The position numbers were made by a program, and so were the translations under genes. The notes beneath the pieces are model-generated. The model had not been told where the DNA came from and did not search any database. It saw only the letters and a program-made list of their open reading frames with translations. From NCBI RefSeq assembly GCF_005280735.1, contig NZ_CP040078.1, forward strand, positions 2,914,001 through 2,978,000: DNA of 64,000 bases. The letters are read 5' to 3'. The stretch comes from Trinickia violacea. GTDB taxonomy: Bacteria > Pseudomonadota > Gammaproteobacteria > Burkholderiales > Burkholderiaceae. This document shows, piece by piece, positions 42,440 to 51,331 of the stretch (positions are counted from its first letter, which is position 1; every line of letters starts with the position of its first letter).

Positions 42440-43450
42440 TTATTTGATGGTCTCTGCTTCGGCGCCTTGCCATTCGCGCATCATCACGCCGACCTCCTCG
42501 CCAAGCCATTCACGGAATTGCAGATACTCGGGCCGAAGCTTTGCGTTTTTGTGCGTGATCAGATAGTGGTGGCGGTCGTGGAATACGAGCGCATCCTGCA
42601 CCGGCCGAATCAGAAGGCCCTGCTCGACCTGGCGATGGACAAGGTGGTGCCAGCCAAGCAGCGTCCCCTCGCCCGCTTCGGCCTGTGAGACCAGGAGCCG
42701 ATAGTCGTTGCTCTCCAGGTGTTCGTTCTCGACCAGCCGCTCCGAACCGTCGCCTTGCTGAAACCAGTTTCGCCATACGCGCCAATCCACATGCTCGCAA
42801 ACCTGGGCGCGCCCCAGCAACGAGAGATTCAACGTGGGATGCGAGAGCAGGTCCAGCGGCTTCAACGACCTGCCGTGGAAATGACGCTCGTAAAACGACC
42901 GGTTGCAGACTGGATAGACAATGTCGTGGAAGAGCGGCTCGACCTCGTATTCCGGTTCGCGAGGTGGATTCTTGGTGATGATGACGTCGGGCTCCATGAG
43001 CTCGTCGAGCTCCATGAAATGCTCCGTCACCATCACGTGCAACCGGATATCCGGAAATCGCTTGCGGAGCGTGGGGAGCCTGGCCGCCAGCCACAGTGCC
43101 GAGAAGGTATGGGAGACCCAAACGGTCAGCGCATGTTTGTCGGAGCGGCGTACCGCTTGGGCCGCCTCCGCGATATTCATGATCGAAAGATATGAGGCGT
43201 TGTAGAGAATGCGCCCGGCGTCCGTAAGCGCAATGTGCCTTCCCGTGCGCTCGAACAGCGCCACGTCGAGCGAATCCTCGAGCTCCTTGATTTGTCTGCT
43301 GATAGCCGCCTGGGTGACGCACAGCACCTCGGCCGCCTGGGTGAAGCTTTCGTAACGGGCTGCCGTGACGAAACATCTCAGCGCCCGCAATGACGGCATT
43401 TGGGCGAGAAGCCGGTCAGCAAATAGCTGCTTCTTTTGCATCGTTGTCAC
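42440..43450 (-). CDS. LysR-type transcriptional regulator (GcvA-like)
   Basis: 336 residues. LLAQMPSLRALRCFVTAARY, helix-turn-helix AAEVLCVTQAAISRQIKELE and LFERTGRHIALTDAG are standard. The effector domain contains ALTVWVSHTFSALWLAARLP. It lies 10 bp before the GbdR-like gene and may be co-transcribed with it, giving three regulators (GbdR-like and two LysR) in a row. That density suggests layered control by more than one inducer. Confidence 0.9.
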   Translation of the reverse strand: MTTMQKKQLFADRLLAQMPSLRALRCFVTAARYESFTQAAEVLCVTQAAISRQIKELEDSLDVALFERTGRHIALTDAGRILYNASYLSIMNIAEAAQAVRRSDKHALTVWVSHTFSALWLAARLPTLRKRFPDIRLHVMVTEHFMELDELMEPDVIITKNPPREPEYEVEPLFHDIVYPVCNRSFYERHFHGRSLKPLDLLSHPTLNLSLLGRAQVCEHVDWRVWRNWFQQGDGSERLVENEHLESNDYRLLVSQAEAGEGTLLGWHHLVHRQVEQGLLIRPVQDALVFHDRHHYLITHKNAKLRPEYLQFREWLGEEVGVMMREWQGAEAETIK

Positions 43451-43683
43451 CTTTCAGGCGGGAGCGTGGGATTCAGTCCGAGGACGATCTGACGGTCGCC
43501 GCCGCCTCTCTGTGCAACGGCGGCTGTCACGCCGCGAGCCGAAAAACACCTCAGACAAAATAGTGTGCGATTCCCGTGGCTCACTGGCAAGCGTGATCCA
43601 CCCTAGGCCGGGTCGCACGCAACCGAGGCTCGCAACCGAGCCGCACCCGAAGAGCCGACGAACAGGCCACCCCGCTTCGCAGG

Positions 43684-44832
43684 TCAATCCCCGCCTACCG
43701 TCGTTATCGCCACCCACTTCCCATCCTTGACTTGATAGAGCGTTGAGGTCGGATGCTTCAAGTCACCGTACGAATCAAATGCAATCTTCCCAGTGATGCC
43801 GTCGTACTGGGTAGTTCGCAGTACAGGCATGAACACCTCGGGCTTTGCTGAGCCCGCCTGCTTCATTGCGTTGATCGCCACCCAGGCGCTGTCATACGCA
43901 AAGGGAGCAAACGTCAAACTGTCTGCGCCAAATCTTTTCTTGAATTTATCCGAGAATGCCTTTCCTTGCGGAAGGGACTCGATGGGCCGTCCATACTCCC
44001 ACGCCATTGCGCCTTCGGCAGCGCTGCCCGCGATGCTGATGAAGATGCTGTCCGCGATACCGCCGCTGCCCACGAACTGTGTTTTCATGCCCAGTTGCTT
44101 CATTCGCTTGACCAGGAGGCCGGCTTGGTTGTCCAGGCCGGAGAAGAAGAGAAGGTCGGCGTTCACCGCCTTGATGTTCGTCAGCTGAGCATTGAATTCG
44201 ACGGCTTTGTCATTGGTATATTCCGCCGTCACTATTTGCCCGCCAGCCGCCAATGCTGCCTTCTTGAATTCATCCGTTGCGCCCTGACCAAATGCCGTGC
44301 GGTCGTCCATCAGCGCAATACGTTGCGCCTTGGTTACCGTTACCGCGTACTTTCCTGCACTTCCGGAGTTCTGAGCGTCGGTGGCAATAATGCGAAACAC
44401 GTTCTTCAGGCCTTGCCGGGTGATGGCGGGGGCCGTTGCAGCGGGGTCTATCAAAGGGATGCCCGCTTTGGCAAAAATCGGGGAAGACGGCAATGCCACA
44501 CCCGAGTTGTAGTACCCCACAACCGCCACCACTCCGTCGTCGACCAGTTTCTGGGCCACCTGCACGCCGATGCGCGGGTCACCCTGATCGTCGACCGTGT
44601 TCAACTCGAAGCGAACCTCCTGTCCGCCCAGCTTGATATGTTGGGCGTTAGCCTCTTCGATGGCGAGGAGGACGCCATTCTCCATATCCTTCCCGTTCTG
44701 AGCTCCAGCTCCCGTCAACGGGGCCGACAAGCCAATCTTTACGGCCTGCTGTGCGAAAGAGGGAACGCACGCTAGCGACATAGCGACGACAGTCGAAGCG
44801 GAGACAAGCATTTTTCGTGAGGTGTTGAGCAT
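43684..44832 (-). CDS. Branched-chain amino-acid-type ABC binding protein (LivJ/Peripla_BP_6)
   Basis: 382 residues. The signal peptide is MLNTSRKMLVSASTVVAMSL ending PSFA. The mature domain has VKIGLSAPLTGAGAQNGKDM, EVRFELNTVDDQGDPRIGV, and GVVAVVGYYNSG, the LivJ-type signature. No LivHMGF genes adjoin, so it either uses an importer encoded elsewhere or the window's betaine system does not need them. Its position in the betaine cluster hints at an amino-acid or betaine-type ligand. Ligand unknown. Confidence 0.9.
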   Translation of the reverse strand: MLNTSRKMLVSASTVVAMSLACVPSFAQQAVKIGLSAPLTGAGAQNGKDMENGVLLAIEEANAQHIKLGGQEVRFELNTVDDQGDPRIGVQVAQKLVDDGVVAVVGYYNSGVALPSSPIFAKAGIPLIDPAATAPAITRQGLKNVFRIIATDAQNSGSAGKYAVTVTKAQRIALMDDRTAFGQGATDEFKKAALAAGGQIVTAEYTNDKAVEFNAQLTNIKAVNADLLFFSGLDNQAGLLVKRMKQLGMKTQFVGSGGIADSIFISIAGSAAEGAMAWEYGRPIESLPQGKAFSDKFKKRFGADSLTFAPFAYDSAWVAINAMKQAGSAKPEVFMPVLRTTQYDGITGKIAFDSYGDLKHPTSTLYQVKDGKWVAITTVGGD

Positions 44833-44918
44833 TGGTTTAATCTCGGTTGGTCATAATCCCATCGACGCGATGGAATACATTCTTAAATATTTATTAGGAT
44901 TCCACTAGGTGCTTCCCG

Positions 44919-45305
44919 TCATCGAGAAACGATTGTCGACCCCGTATGAGCCACGACTAGCACCGTACAGCCGTCTTTCGATGAAGTACTATGCCGCGAG
45001 CCGGCTGGGTAGGACACCGTCTGCCCGGGAAGGAAATCGGTACCGTCGTCATCGGTAAACACGCCTTCGATAATCAGAATCAACTCGGTCGAATCGTGCT
45101 GATGTTCTAGCGAGCGCGCGCCGGGTCGCAGACGCATCCAGTAGCTGCTCCACGCCCCATTCTCGTCATATGCAACTGGAATCCAGAAGAAGCCAGGAAG
45201 CGCCGTTTCCCCAATTTTCATCGGCTGCCAGTCGCGCTCATCAATCGAGTACCAGCGACGACCGTCCTTGACCTTCAATCCAAAAAGAACCCTTTCATCG
45301 CGCAT
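44919..45305 (-). CDS. Cupin-domain protein (ChrR-like)
   Basis: 128 residues, a single cupin barrel. GARSLEHQHDSTELILIIEG carries the cupin motif 1 His residues and Glu, and LPGQTVSYPAGSRHSTSS carries motif 2 with its His. These resemble ChrR-type cupins found as anti-sigma or stand-alone metal-binding proteins. It lies 19 bp after the ProC-like gene on the same strand. A small metal-dependent enzyme or a sensor is possible; no substrate can be inferred. Confidence 0.8.
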   Translation of the reverse strand: MRDERVLFGLKVKDGRRWYSIDERDWQPMKIGETALPGFFWIPVAYDENGAWSSYWMRLRPGARSLEHQHDSTELILIIEGVFTDDDGTDFLPGQTVSYPAGSRHSTSSKDGCTVLVVAHTGSTIVSR

Positions 45306-45324
45306 ATATCTTGATGCCTCGCTA

Positions 45325-46092
45325 TCAGCGTGCCTGGATTCGTCTCAGCACCCCATCGAGTGCCTCCGCGTAATGTTCATAGGCCCCACGACGAGACAGT
45401 TCCGTGTGCACCTGCTCGTTGATGCCACCTGGCGTCATGCATTGCGTCACCATTTCTGAAAACGGCTGCTTCGTTCGGGTGGCGTCATGGGCGAGCCCAA
45501 CGCAGTAGCCCGACAAGAAGGCTCGCGCCGCCTTGTACTCGAGCCCTTGCCGCACAAGCCAAGCTGCTTGGGTTTCGAGAACGGCGTAGAAGCTCGCCAT
45601 CGTCGCCGTCACGGCAGACAGCGCGTCAAACTTGCGTTCGTCGTCCACCTCCACGGCTTCCCCCAACTTCGAAAAAATGGCCTTCGCCACGTCGTCGGGG
45701 GGACAGATTGCAGTGCTTCCCTTGCCCTCGGCGACCGCTGGTAACGGAACGGCGCGCGCGACCCTGTCCACAGGTTGAACGAGGCGGCGCATCTCGGCGA
45801 GGGAAATACCTGCAATGAAACTGATAACGTGATGACGCGAAGCAAATTGGAGTTCGCCCAAGACCTCCGCAGCAATTTTTGGAACGACCGCCAGGCAAAC
45901 GACGTCCGACGTCTCCAATACTTCCTGATTACTGGCGCAGGCGTGAATCCTCCCATCAAGCGTCGCGAGTTCCGCAGCGGTATTCGCATTACGAGGCGAT
46001 AGCGATATCCGATCGAATGGAACGCCGAATCTGACCATTCCGGCCACGACCGCTTTCGTGATGGTCCCTGTCCCGATGAATCCAAGTCGCAT
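45325..46092 (-). CDS. Pyrroline-5-carboxylate reductase-family protein (ProC-like)
   Basis: 255 residues. The Rossmann start MRLGFIGTGTITKAVVAGM and SDVVCLAVVPKIAAEVL match the ProC family, and FLSGYCVGLAHDATRT and CMTPGGINEQVHTEL fit its dimerisation domain ('TPGG' motif). ProC reduces 1-pyrroline-5-carboxylate to proline with NADPH. In this setting, with two hydroxyproline-type clusters, it may instead reduce a 1-pyrroline-2-carboxylate or hydroxylated pyrroline. It is next to an ALDH gene on one side and a cupin gene on the other. Confidence 0.85.
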   Translation of the reverse strand: MRLGFIGTGTITKAVVAGMVRFGVPFDRISLSPRNANTAAELATLDGRIHACASNQEVLETSDVVCLAVVPKIAAEVLGELQFASRHHVISFIAGISLAEMRRLVQPVDRVARAVPLPAVAEGKGSTAICPPDDVAKAIFSKLGEAVEVDDERKFDALSAVTATMASFYAVLETQAAWLVRQGLEYKAARAFLSGYCVGLAHDATRTKQPFSEMVTQCMTPGGINEQVHTELSRRGAYEHYAEALDGVLRRIQAR

Positions 46093-46193
46093 GACGCCTC
46101 AAGTCAGTTGAAGTGCGGCAACGTCGACCGGAGCCGCACTCAAAGAATCAACGATCCGACCTTGTAGGCCGGCCCCCATTTGCATGACTCGCT

Positions 46194-47687
46194 TCAGTCG
46201 AGCTTCAGCCAGGTGGTCTTCAGCTCGCAGTACTGGTCGTGCGCATAGACGGATTTATCACGGCCGCCGAAGCCCGATTGCTTGAATCCGCCGAACGGCG
46301 TCGACAGGTCACCCTCGCCGAAGCAGTTCACCGTCACCGTGCCGGCGCGGATTCGGGCGGCAATCTTGTGGGCGTGATTGACGTTGTCCGTCCAAAGCGA
46401 TGCCGCCAGGCCATAGCATGTGTCGTTGGCAATTCGGACGGCCTCGTCGATATCGGCATACTCGATCAAGCACACGACAGGGCCAAAGACCTCTTCGCGA
46501 GCGATGCTCATCTCCGGCGTGACGTTATCGAAGATGGTCGGCTCGACGAACCAACCGCCCGTATCGGTACGCGTAGCCTTGCCGCCGCACACCAAGCGAG
46601 CCCCTTCGACTTTCGCTTTCTCGATGTGTGCGAGCACTTTTTCATAGTGCTTTTCTTCAATCAGAGCACCGAGCTTGACGTCAGGGTCGAGCGGATCGCC
46701 CGTTTTCCATCCTTCCAGCACCGCCTCGACCTTTTCGAGCAACTGCGCTTTCAGGGCCGAGGGCACCAGAATGCGAGAGCCGGCACTGCAGTTCTCGCCC
46801 ATGTTCCAGAAGGCGGCAGCGACCGCTTGCTCCGCGACAGCGTCGAGATTCGCGACATCGGGCAGCACGACTTGAGGGTTCTTGCCGCCGCATTCGAGCA
46901 CGACCCGCTTGAGGTTCGTGTCCGCCGAGTAGTGGAGGAATCGCTTGCCGGTTTCCGTTGAGCCAGTGAAAGCAACGAGGTCGACGTCGGCATGCCGGCC
47001 CAACGCTTGGCCCGCGCTTTCCCCGAAGCCGGTCACGACACTGAAGACGCCTGCGGGCACGCCGGCTTCGATTGCGAGGTCGGCAATGCGCAGCGTCGAC
47101 AGCGAGGTTTGCTCGGCAGGTTTCACGATGACGCTGTTGCCGACAGAAAGCGCCGGGCCGATTTTCCAGGCAAGCATGAGCGCCGGGAAATTCCACGGCA
47201 GAACCGCGCCCACGACACCAATCGGTTCGCGCGTGATCATGCTCACGACGCTCGTGCCCGACGGAGACAGCGCGTCGTATCGCTTGTCGGTGACCTCCGC
47301 GTGCCAGCGGATACAGGCCGCCGACTCGGGGATATCGAGCGCCATGCACTCGCTGATCGGCTTGCCCGCCTCGAGCGCTTCGAGGAGCGCCAGTTCCTCG
47401 GCGTTTTCCTCGATCAGTTGCGCCAGCCGCAACAGCACGGCCTTTCGCTGGGCCGGCGCGGCCTTCGACCACACGCCGGACTCGAACGCATCCCTGGCTG
47501 CTACGACCGCGCGGTCGATGTCTTTCGAATCGCACTTCGCGATATCGGCCAGGACCTTTCCCGTCGAAGGATTCAGGGTTCGGAACGTTTCATTCGAGGC
47601 AGCCGGACATCGTTGTCCGGCGATAAGCGCCCGTCCATCGAGCGACAAGCATTCTGCTTTCTGCTTCCATTCCTGATAAGTCGTCAT
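46194..47687 (-). CDS. Aldehyde dehydrogenase of the betaine cluster (PuuC-like)
   Basis: 497 residues. FTGSTETGKRFLHYS (NAD loop), LECGGKNPQ (base Glu) and MGENCSAGSRIL (catalytic Cys) are intact, and DLSTPFGGFKQSGFGG near the C-terminus matches PuuC/ALDH families acting on gamma-aminobutyraldehyde-type substrates. It lies 17 bp after the FAD oxidase gene, repeating the oxidase-ALDH order of the hydroxyproline operon. Oxidation of a semialdehyde or of formaldehyde-derived aldehydes is possible. It is only about 40% alike by eye to the 25.6-kb ALDH, so not a recent copy. Confidence 0.9.
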   Translation of the reverse strand: MTTYQEWKQKAECLSLDGRALIAGQRCPAASNETFRTLNPSTGKVLADIAKCDSKDIDRAVVAARDAFESGVWSKAAPAQRKAVLLRLAQLIEENAEELALLEALEAGKPISECMALDIPESAACIRWHAEVTDKRYDALSPSGTSVVSMITREPIGVVGAVLPWNFPALMLAWKIGPALSVGNSVIVKPAEQTSLSTLRIADLAIEAGVPAGVFSVVTGFGESAGQALGRHADVDLVAFTGSTETGKRFLHYSADTNLKRVVLECGGKNPQVVLPDVANLDAVAEQAVAAAFWNMGENCSAGSRILVPSALKAQLLEKVEAVLEGWKTGDPLDPDVKLGALIEEKHYEKVLAHIEKAKVEGARLVCGGKATRTDTGGWFVEPTIFDNVTPEMSIAREEVFGPVVCLIEYADIDEAVRIANDTCYGLAASLWTDNVNHAHKIAARIRAGTVTVNCFGEGDLSTPFGGFKQSGFGGRDKSVYAHDQYCELKTTWLKLD

Positions 47688-47704
47688 GTCCTGTCCTCAA
47701 ATAT

Positions 47705-49036
47705 TCAAAGCTCGGCCCCCGCCGAGAATTCCTTGACCCAGATAGCCGCGGATACCGCGACGTCGGCAATCGGACGAACCGGCAGCGAGCGCGGATGCGG
47801 TTGATTCAAAAGCTGGCGAATGAGTTCGTTGTCCTGTCCGAGCGCGTACTCGGCGATGAGCTTGCCTGAAGCCGATCCTCTGCTCAGGCCGAGGCCATTG
47901 CACCCGACCGCTTCAAAGACACCGTCGTCACGGCGCCCAAAAAGAGCCCCATTGTTGACAGACAAACACAAAGGTCCGCCCCAGGTGTACTCGAGTTCGA
48001 CGTCCTTCAACATCGGGAAGCGCCGGTCGAACGAGCGTTGATGCAGGCTCTTTGCCTTCGCCAAATCGGCCGCGGACACTTCGAGATTGGGTCGAAACGC
48101 GAAGTGGTTGCGAACGCAGATGCGGTCGTTGATCAGACGTCGAACTGTCGAGCCCATCGGGTCGGCCGGAATCAGTGCCCACGATTGCGTTCCGCCAAGC
48201 CGCTGCACTTCTTCCGGATTCATCGCGCGTGTCATCGAAGCAAACGTGTACACGGGCAACAGGCCGTTCGGATGTCCACCGAATGTCGCTGCATACGCGT
48301 TGGTGCATAGCATCACGCGCTTCGCCACGATCTTGCCGCTCGCAAAGCTCAGAACCTTGTTTGGACCCTGGTCCTCTATTCCCTTTACCGCGCTAAGCTC
48401 GAAGATCTTCACGTTTTCCGGCAAGGTCGCAGCAAGGCCACGCATGAGGGCCGCCGGCTGAACTGTGCTGCACCCCGGCGTAAACAGCGCGCCCTGATAG
48501 AAGCTCGTGCCGGTAACCTTCGCGATGGCCGCTTCGTCGAGCCATTCACAAGCTTCGTCGATGCGAGCAAGCCCTTCGGCGAAGTGAGCCAATGCAGCGT
48601 GACCCTTCTTGTTCACCGACGCGTGAAATTTTCCATCGTCCCGCCAATCGCAGTCGATGTTGTGTTGCTTCACCGCAGCGCGCACATAGTCGATGCCGTG
48701 CCGTTGCAAGCGGACGTCTGCCTTGTCTGCTTCCACACTTCGCGAGTAGCTTTCGCTGCTGATGTCGTGCGGCAAATCGACGAAGAATCCGGAATTTCGT
48801 CCGGCTGTGGTGCGCCCTATACGATCCGCCTCGACCAGCGCGATCGTGGCATCGGGCGCAAGCTCAGCGAGCCGTCGGGCAGCGCACAGACCTGTAATGC
48901 CGCCGCCGACAACGACCCAGTCATATCGAAGTTCGGAGGACAGCGTAGTGACAGCGGGCGGCGGGGGCAGAGTTTCCCACCACCCGTTCACACCGTCCGG
49001 AGCAGGAAACCGCACGAATTCCAGATTCGAAGCCAT
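47705..49036 (-). CDS. FAD-dependent amine/amino-acid oxidase (DAO/PuuB-like)
   Basis: 443 residues from the ATG at 49036. The FAD motif VVVGGGITGLCAARRLAELA lies at about 40, preceded by a 35-residue lead, and RTTAGRNSGFF follows. The C-terminal WGGPLCLSVNNGALFG and GCNGLGLSRGSASGK are typical of PuuB/OrdL-like oxidoreductases. Candidates are oxidation of N-methyl or free imino acids (for example N-methylproline or dimethylglycine-type substrates). It lies 5 bp after the DapA-family gene, and 17 bp before the ALDH gene. Confidence 0.88.
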   Translation of the reverse strand: MASNLEFVRFPAPDGVNGWWETLPPPPAVTTLSSELRYDWVVVGGGITGLCAARRLAELAPDATIALVEADRIGRTTAGRNSGFFVDLPHDISSESYSRSVEADKADVRLQRHGIDYVRAAVKQHNIDCDWRDDGKFHASVNKKGHAALAHFAEGLARIDEACEWLDEAAIAKVTGTSFYQGALFTPGCSTVQPAALMRGLAATLPENVKIFELSAVKGIEDQGPNKVLSFASGKIVAKRVMLCTNAYAATFGGHPNGLLPVYTFASMTRAMNPEEVQRLGGTQSWALIPADPMGSTVRRLINDRICVRNHFAFRPNLEVSAADLAKAKSLHQRSFDRRFPMLKDVELEYTWGGPLCLSVNNGALFGRRDDGVFEAVGCNGLGLSRGSASGKLIAEYALGQDNELIRQLLNQPHPRSLPVRPIADVAVSAAIWVKEFSAGAEL

Positions 49037-49041
49037 GCAAG

Positions 49042-49929
49042 TTACTGCGCGTTGCGCAACATGGGTTGAACGAGCTTGGCAAACGCACTGCGCTCCTCTT
49101 CGGTGAGTCCACCGAGCGGCGCCCGAGCAATACCGACTGGCACACCCGCCAGCTCGCATCCGTATCGAACGTATTGAATGAATTTCCCGCTGCGCTCCAG
49201 CAGTTCGAGTACCGGCAGCAATTGCGCCATCAGCTTGCGGCCGGTCTCGAAGTCGCCGCGCTTCACGCACGCGTCGAAGAGCGCGGTATGCGCTTCCGGC
49301 AGGAAGTTGGACGCGCCTCCGACCCAGCTCTTGGCTCCCCACGCGAAGAACTCGAGCGCCTGGTCATCCATCCCGCAGCTCAGCACCAGCTTGCCGCTAA
49401 AGTGCGTAGCAAGGTGATGCAGATGCGAGACGTCGCCGGTGCTTTCCTTCATCGCGATGAAGTTCGGCCGCTCGAGCAGTTGTTCCAGAACGCCATCGCC
49501 GATTGCCGTCCCTGTTCGCGCCGGGAAGTTGTAAAGCATGATGGGCATGTCGAGACTGTCGTCCACTTTCAGCATGTGGGTCAGCAGCTCTTCCTGTGTG
49601 GGTTGAGCGTAGTACGGGGCGGCAACCAGCAAGGCGGCCATGCCGGCGCGTTTCGCTTCATGCCCCAGGCGAATGACTTCCTTCGTCGTCGTCGCATTGA
49701 TGCCGGCAGTCAGATACGTCTTGCCGCCCGCCGCTTCCGCGACGGTGTTGAACGTCTGAACCCGTTCGTCGAAACTCAGCGCATAGTATTCGCCCGTGGT
49801 CCCGCCGACCCCCAGGCCCGAAACACGGCCTGCAAGATTGGCGGCATGCTTGCCGAGCAAATCATGGTCGATTTCGCCGTCCGCCTTGAACGGTGTGACG
49901 AGCGGGGTATGGACTCCCTCGAAGCTCAT
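49042..49929 (-). CDS. DapA-family lyase of the betaine cluster
   Basis: 295 residues. GVGGTTGEYYALSFDER (carboxylate binding), YNFPARTGT (catalytic Tyr) and AMKESTGDV (Schiff-base Lys) identify the DHDPS/NAL superfamily. GTTGEYYAL is shared with the 30-kb DapA-family protein, and so are the surroundings DDQALEFFAWGAKSWVGGASN versus DDQALDFFLWGATSWICGPAN, which points to a common function: deamination of a hydroxy-pyrroline-carboxylate. The ATG at 49929 is preferred to 49947. It lies 35 bp after glyA. Confidence 0.9.
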   Translation of the reverse strand: MSFEGVHTPLVTPFKADGEIDHDLLGKHAANLAGRVSGLGVGGTTGEYYALSFDERVQTFNTVAEAAGGKTYLTAGINATTTKEVIRLGHEAKRAGMAALLVAAPYYAQPTQEELLTHMLKVDDSLDMPIMLYNFPARTGTAIGDGVLEQLLERPNFIAMKESTGDVSHLHHLATHFSGKLVLSCGMDDQALEFFAWGAKSWVGGASNFLPEAHTALFDACVKRGDFETGRKLMAQLLPVLELLERSGKFIQYVRYGCELAGVPVGIARAPLGGLTEEERSAFAKLVQPMLRNAQ

Positions 49930-49964
49930 TTTCAATTCTCTCTTCAATAAAAACGCCGCATTGG

Positions 49965-51260
49965 CTAAGCCAGTGCTTCTGCGTGTGAATAGATGGGGAA
50001 CTGGGTACAGAGGTCTCGCACCCGGTTACGCACTGCGCGCTCGACCCGTTCATCGCCACTGGGCTCTCGTTCAAGCGACGACAAGACCTCGAGAATCATC
50101 TGGCCGACTTGCTCGAACTGCTCAGTACCGAAGCCGCGCGTGGTCCCCGCAGGGGTGCCGAGACGGATTCCCGAGGTGACGGTCGGGTTCTCCGTATCGA
50201 ACGGGATACCGTTCTTGTTGCAGGTGATGCCCGCGCGCTCCAGCGCTTTTTCGGCCTGCGTGCCGGTTAGCCGCTTCGAACGCAGGTCGACCAGCAACAG
50301 GTGGTTGTCGGTCCCGTCCGTCACCAGGTTCAGGCCGCCCGCCTTCAGGACGTTGCCGAGTGCTTGAGCGTTGCGCAGCACCTGGTCGATGTACGCGGTG
50401 AACTCGGGACGAAGCGCTTCGCCGAACGCGATCGCTTTACCGGCGATCACATGCATGAGCGGACCGCCCTGCAACCCCGGGAACACGGCCGAATTGATTT
50501 TCTTGGCAATGTCGCCGTTGTTGGTCAGGATGAATCCGCCTCGCGGCCCGCGAAGCGTCTTGTGGGTGGTGGACGTCACCACGTCGGCGAAGCGCACAGG
50601 GTTCTCGTGTCTGCCCGCCGCGACAATGCCCGCGATGTGTGCCATGTCGACCATCAACAAGGCATCCACGCTATCGGCGATGTCGCGGAACGCAGCAAAA
50701 TCCAAAGCACGCGGATAGGCCGAATAACCCGCGATGATGAGCTTGGGACGATGCTCCTCGGCGAGCCGCCGGACCTGCTCGTAGTCGATGCGGTACGTGT
50801 CCGGACGCACGCCGTATTGGACGGCGTTGAACCACTTGCCGGAAAGCGCGGGACGGGCTCCATGCGTCAGATGCCCGCCCGCATCGAGCGACATGCCCAT
50901 CACCGTATCGCCCGGCTTCACGAGTGCGAGCATCACCGCGCCGTTCGCTTGGGCTCCCGAATGAGGCTGCACGTTGGCGTATTCGGCTTCGAACAGCGCT
51001 TTCACGCGATCGATGGCAAGCGCTTCGATCCTGTCGACGTGTTCACAACCGCCGTAATACCGCTTTGACGGGTACCCCTCCGCGTACTTGTTGGTCAGCA
51101 CCGTCCCTTGCGCTTCCATCACCGCCGCCGAGACGATGTTTTCGGAGGCAATCAGCTCGATCTGCGTTTGCTGCCGGCGCAACTCCAACGCAATCTCCGA
51201 TGCGATAACGGGGTCACGGCTCTGGAGGGTTTCAGCAAAAAAGCGCGAGTTCTCGTTCAC
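49965..51260 (-). CDS. glyA: Serine hydroxymethyltransferase
   Basis: 431 residues, standard GlyA. ELIASENIVS near the start, HSGAQANGAV, DMAHIAGIVAAG and the PLP-lysine segment STTHKTLRGPRGG are all conserved. It interconverts serine and glycine using tetrahydrofolate. A catabolic-operon copy is usual in betaine, dimethylglycine and sarcosine clusters, where it uses the methylene-tetrahydrofolate or glycine produced by demethylation. This is probably a second copy beside a housekeeping glyA elsewhere. It is transcribed with the DapA-family gene and lies downstream of the betaine-importer genes. Confidence 0.96.
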   Translation of the reverse strand: MNENSRFFAETLQSRDPVIASEIALELRRQQTQIELIASENIVSAAVMEAQGTVLTNKYAEGYPSKRYYGGCEHVDRIEALAIDRVKALFEAEYANVQPHSGAQANGAVMLALVKPGDTVMGMSLDAGGHLTHGARPALSGKWFNAVQYGVRPDTYRIDYEQVRRLAEEHRPKLIIAGYSAYPRALDFAAFRDIADSVDALLMVDMAHIAGIVAAGRHENPVRFADVVTSTTHKTLRGPRGGFILTNNGDIAKKINSAVFPGLQGGPLMHVIAGKAIAFGEALRPEFTAYIDQVLRNAQALGNVLKAGGLNLVTDGTDNHLLLVDLRSKRLTGTQAEKALERAGITCNKNGIPFDTENPTVTSGIRLGTPAGTTRGFGTEQFEQVGQMILEVLSSLEREPSGDERVERAVRNRVRDLCTQFPIYSHAEALA

Positions 51261-51292
51261 TTGGTCACTCCGGAATAAATCGTGTAGTGCAT

Positions 51293-51304
51293 GTCTTGCA
51301 AGAC
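51293..51304. repeat. 12-bp palindrome between glyA and the betaine-binding-protein gene
   Basis: GTCTTGCAAGAC is a perfect palindrome with no spacer, 33 bp upstream of the glyA start and 28 bp past the stop of the binding-protein gene. It may bind a dimeric regulator or be part of a weak processing hairpin. No further similar copy was noticed. Confidence 0.4.
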
Positions 51305-51331
51305 TGCGAAATCAGTCGACGTGAGGCAGAT

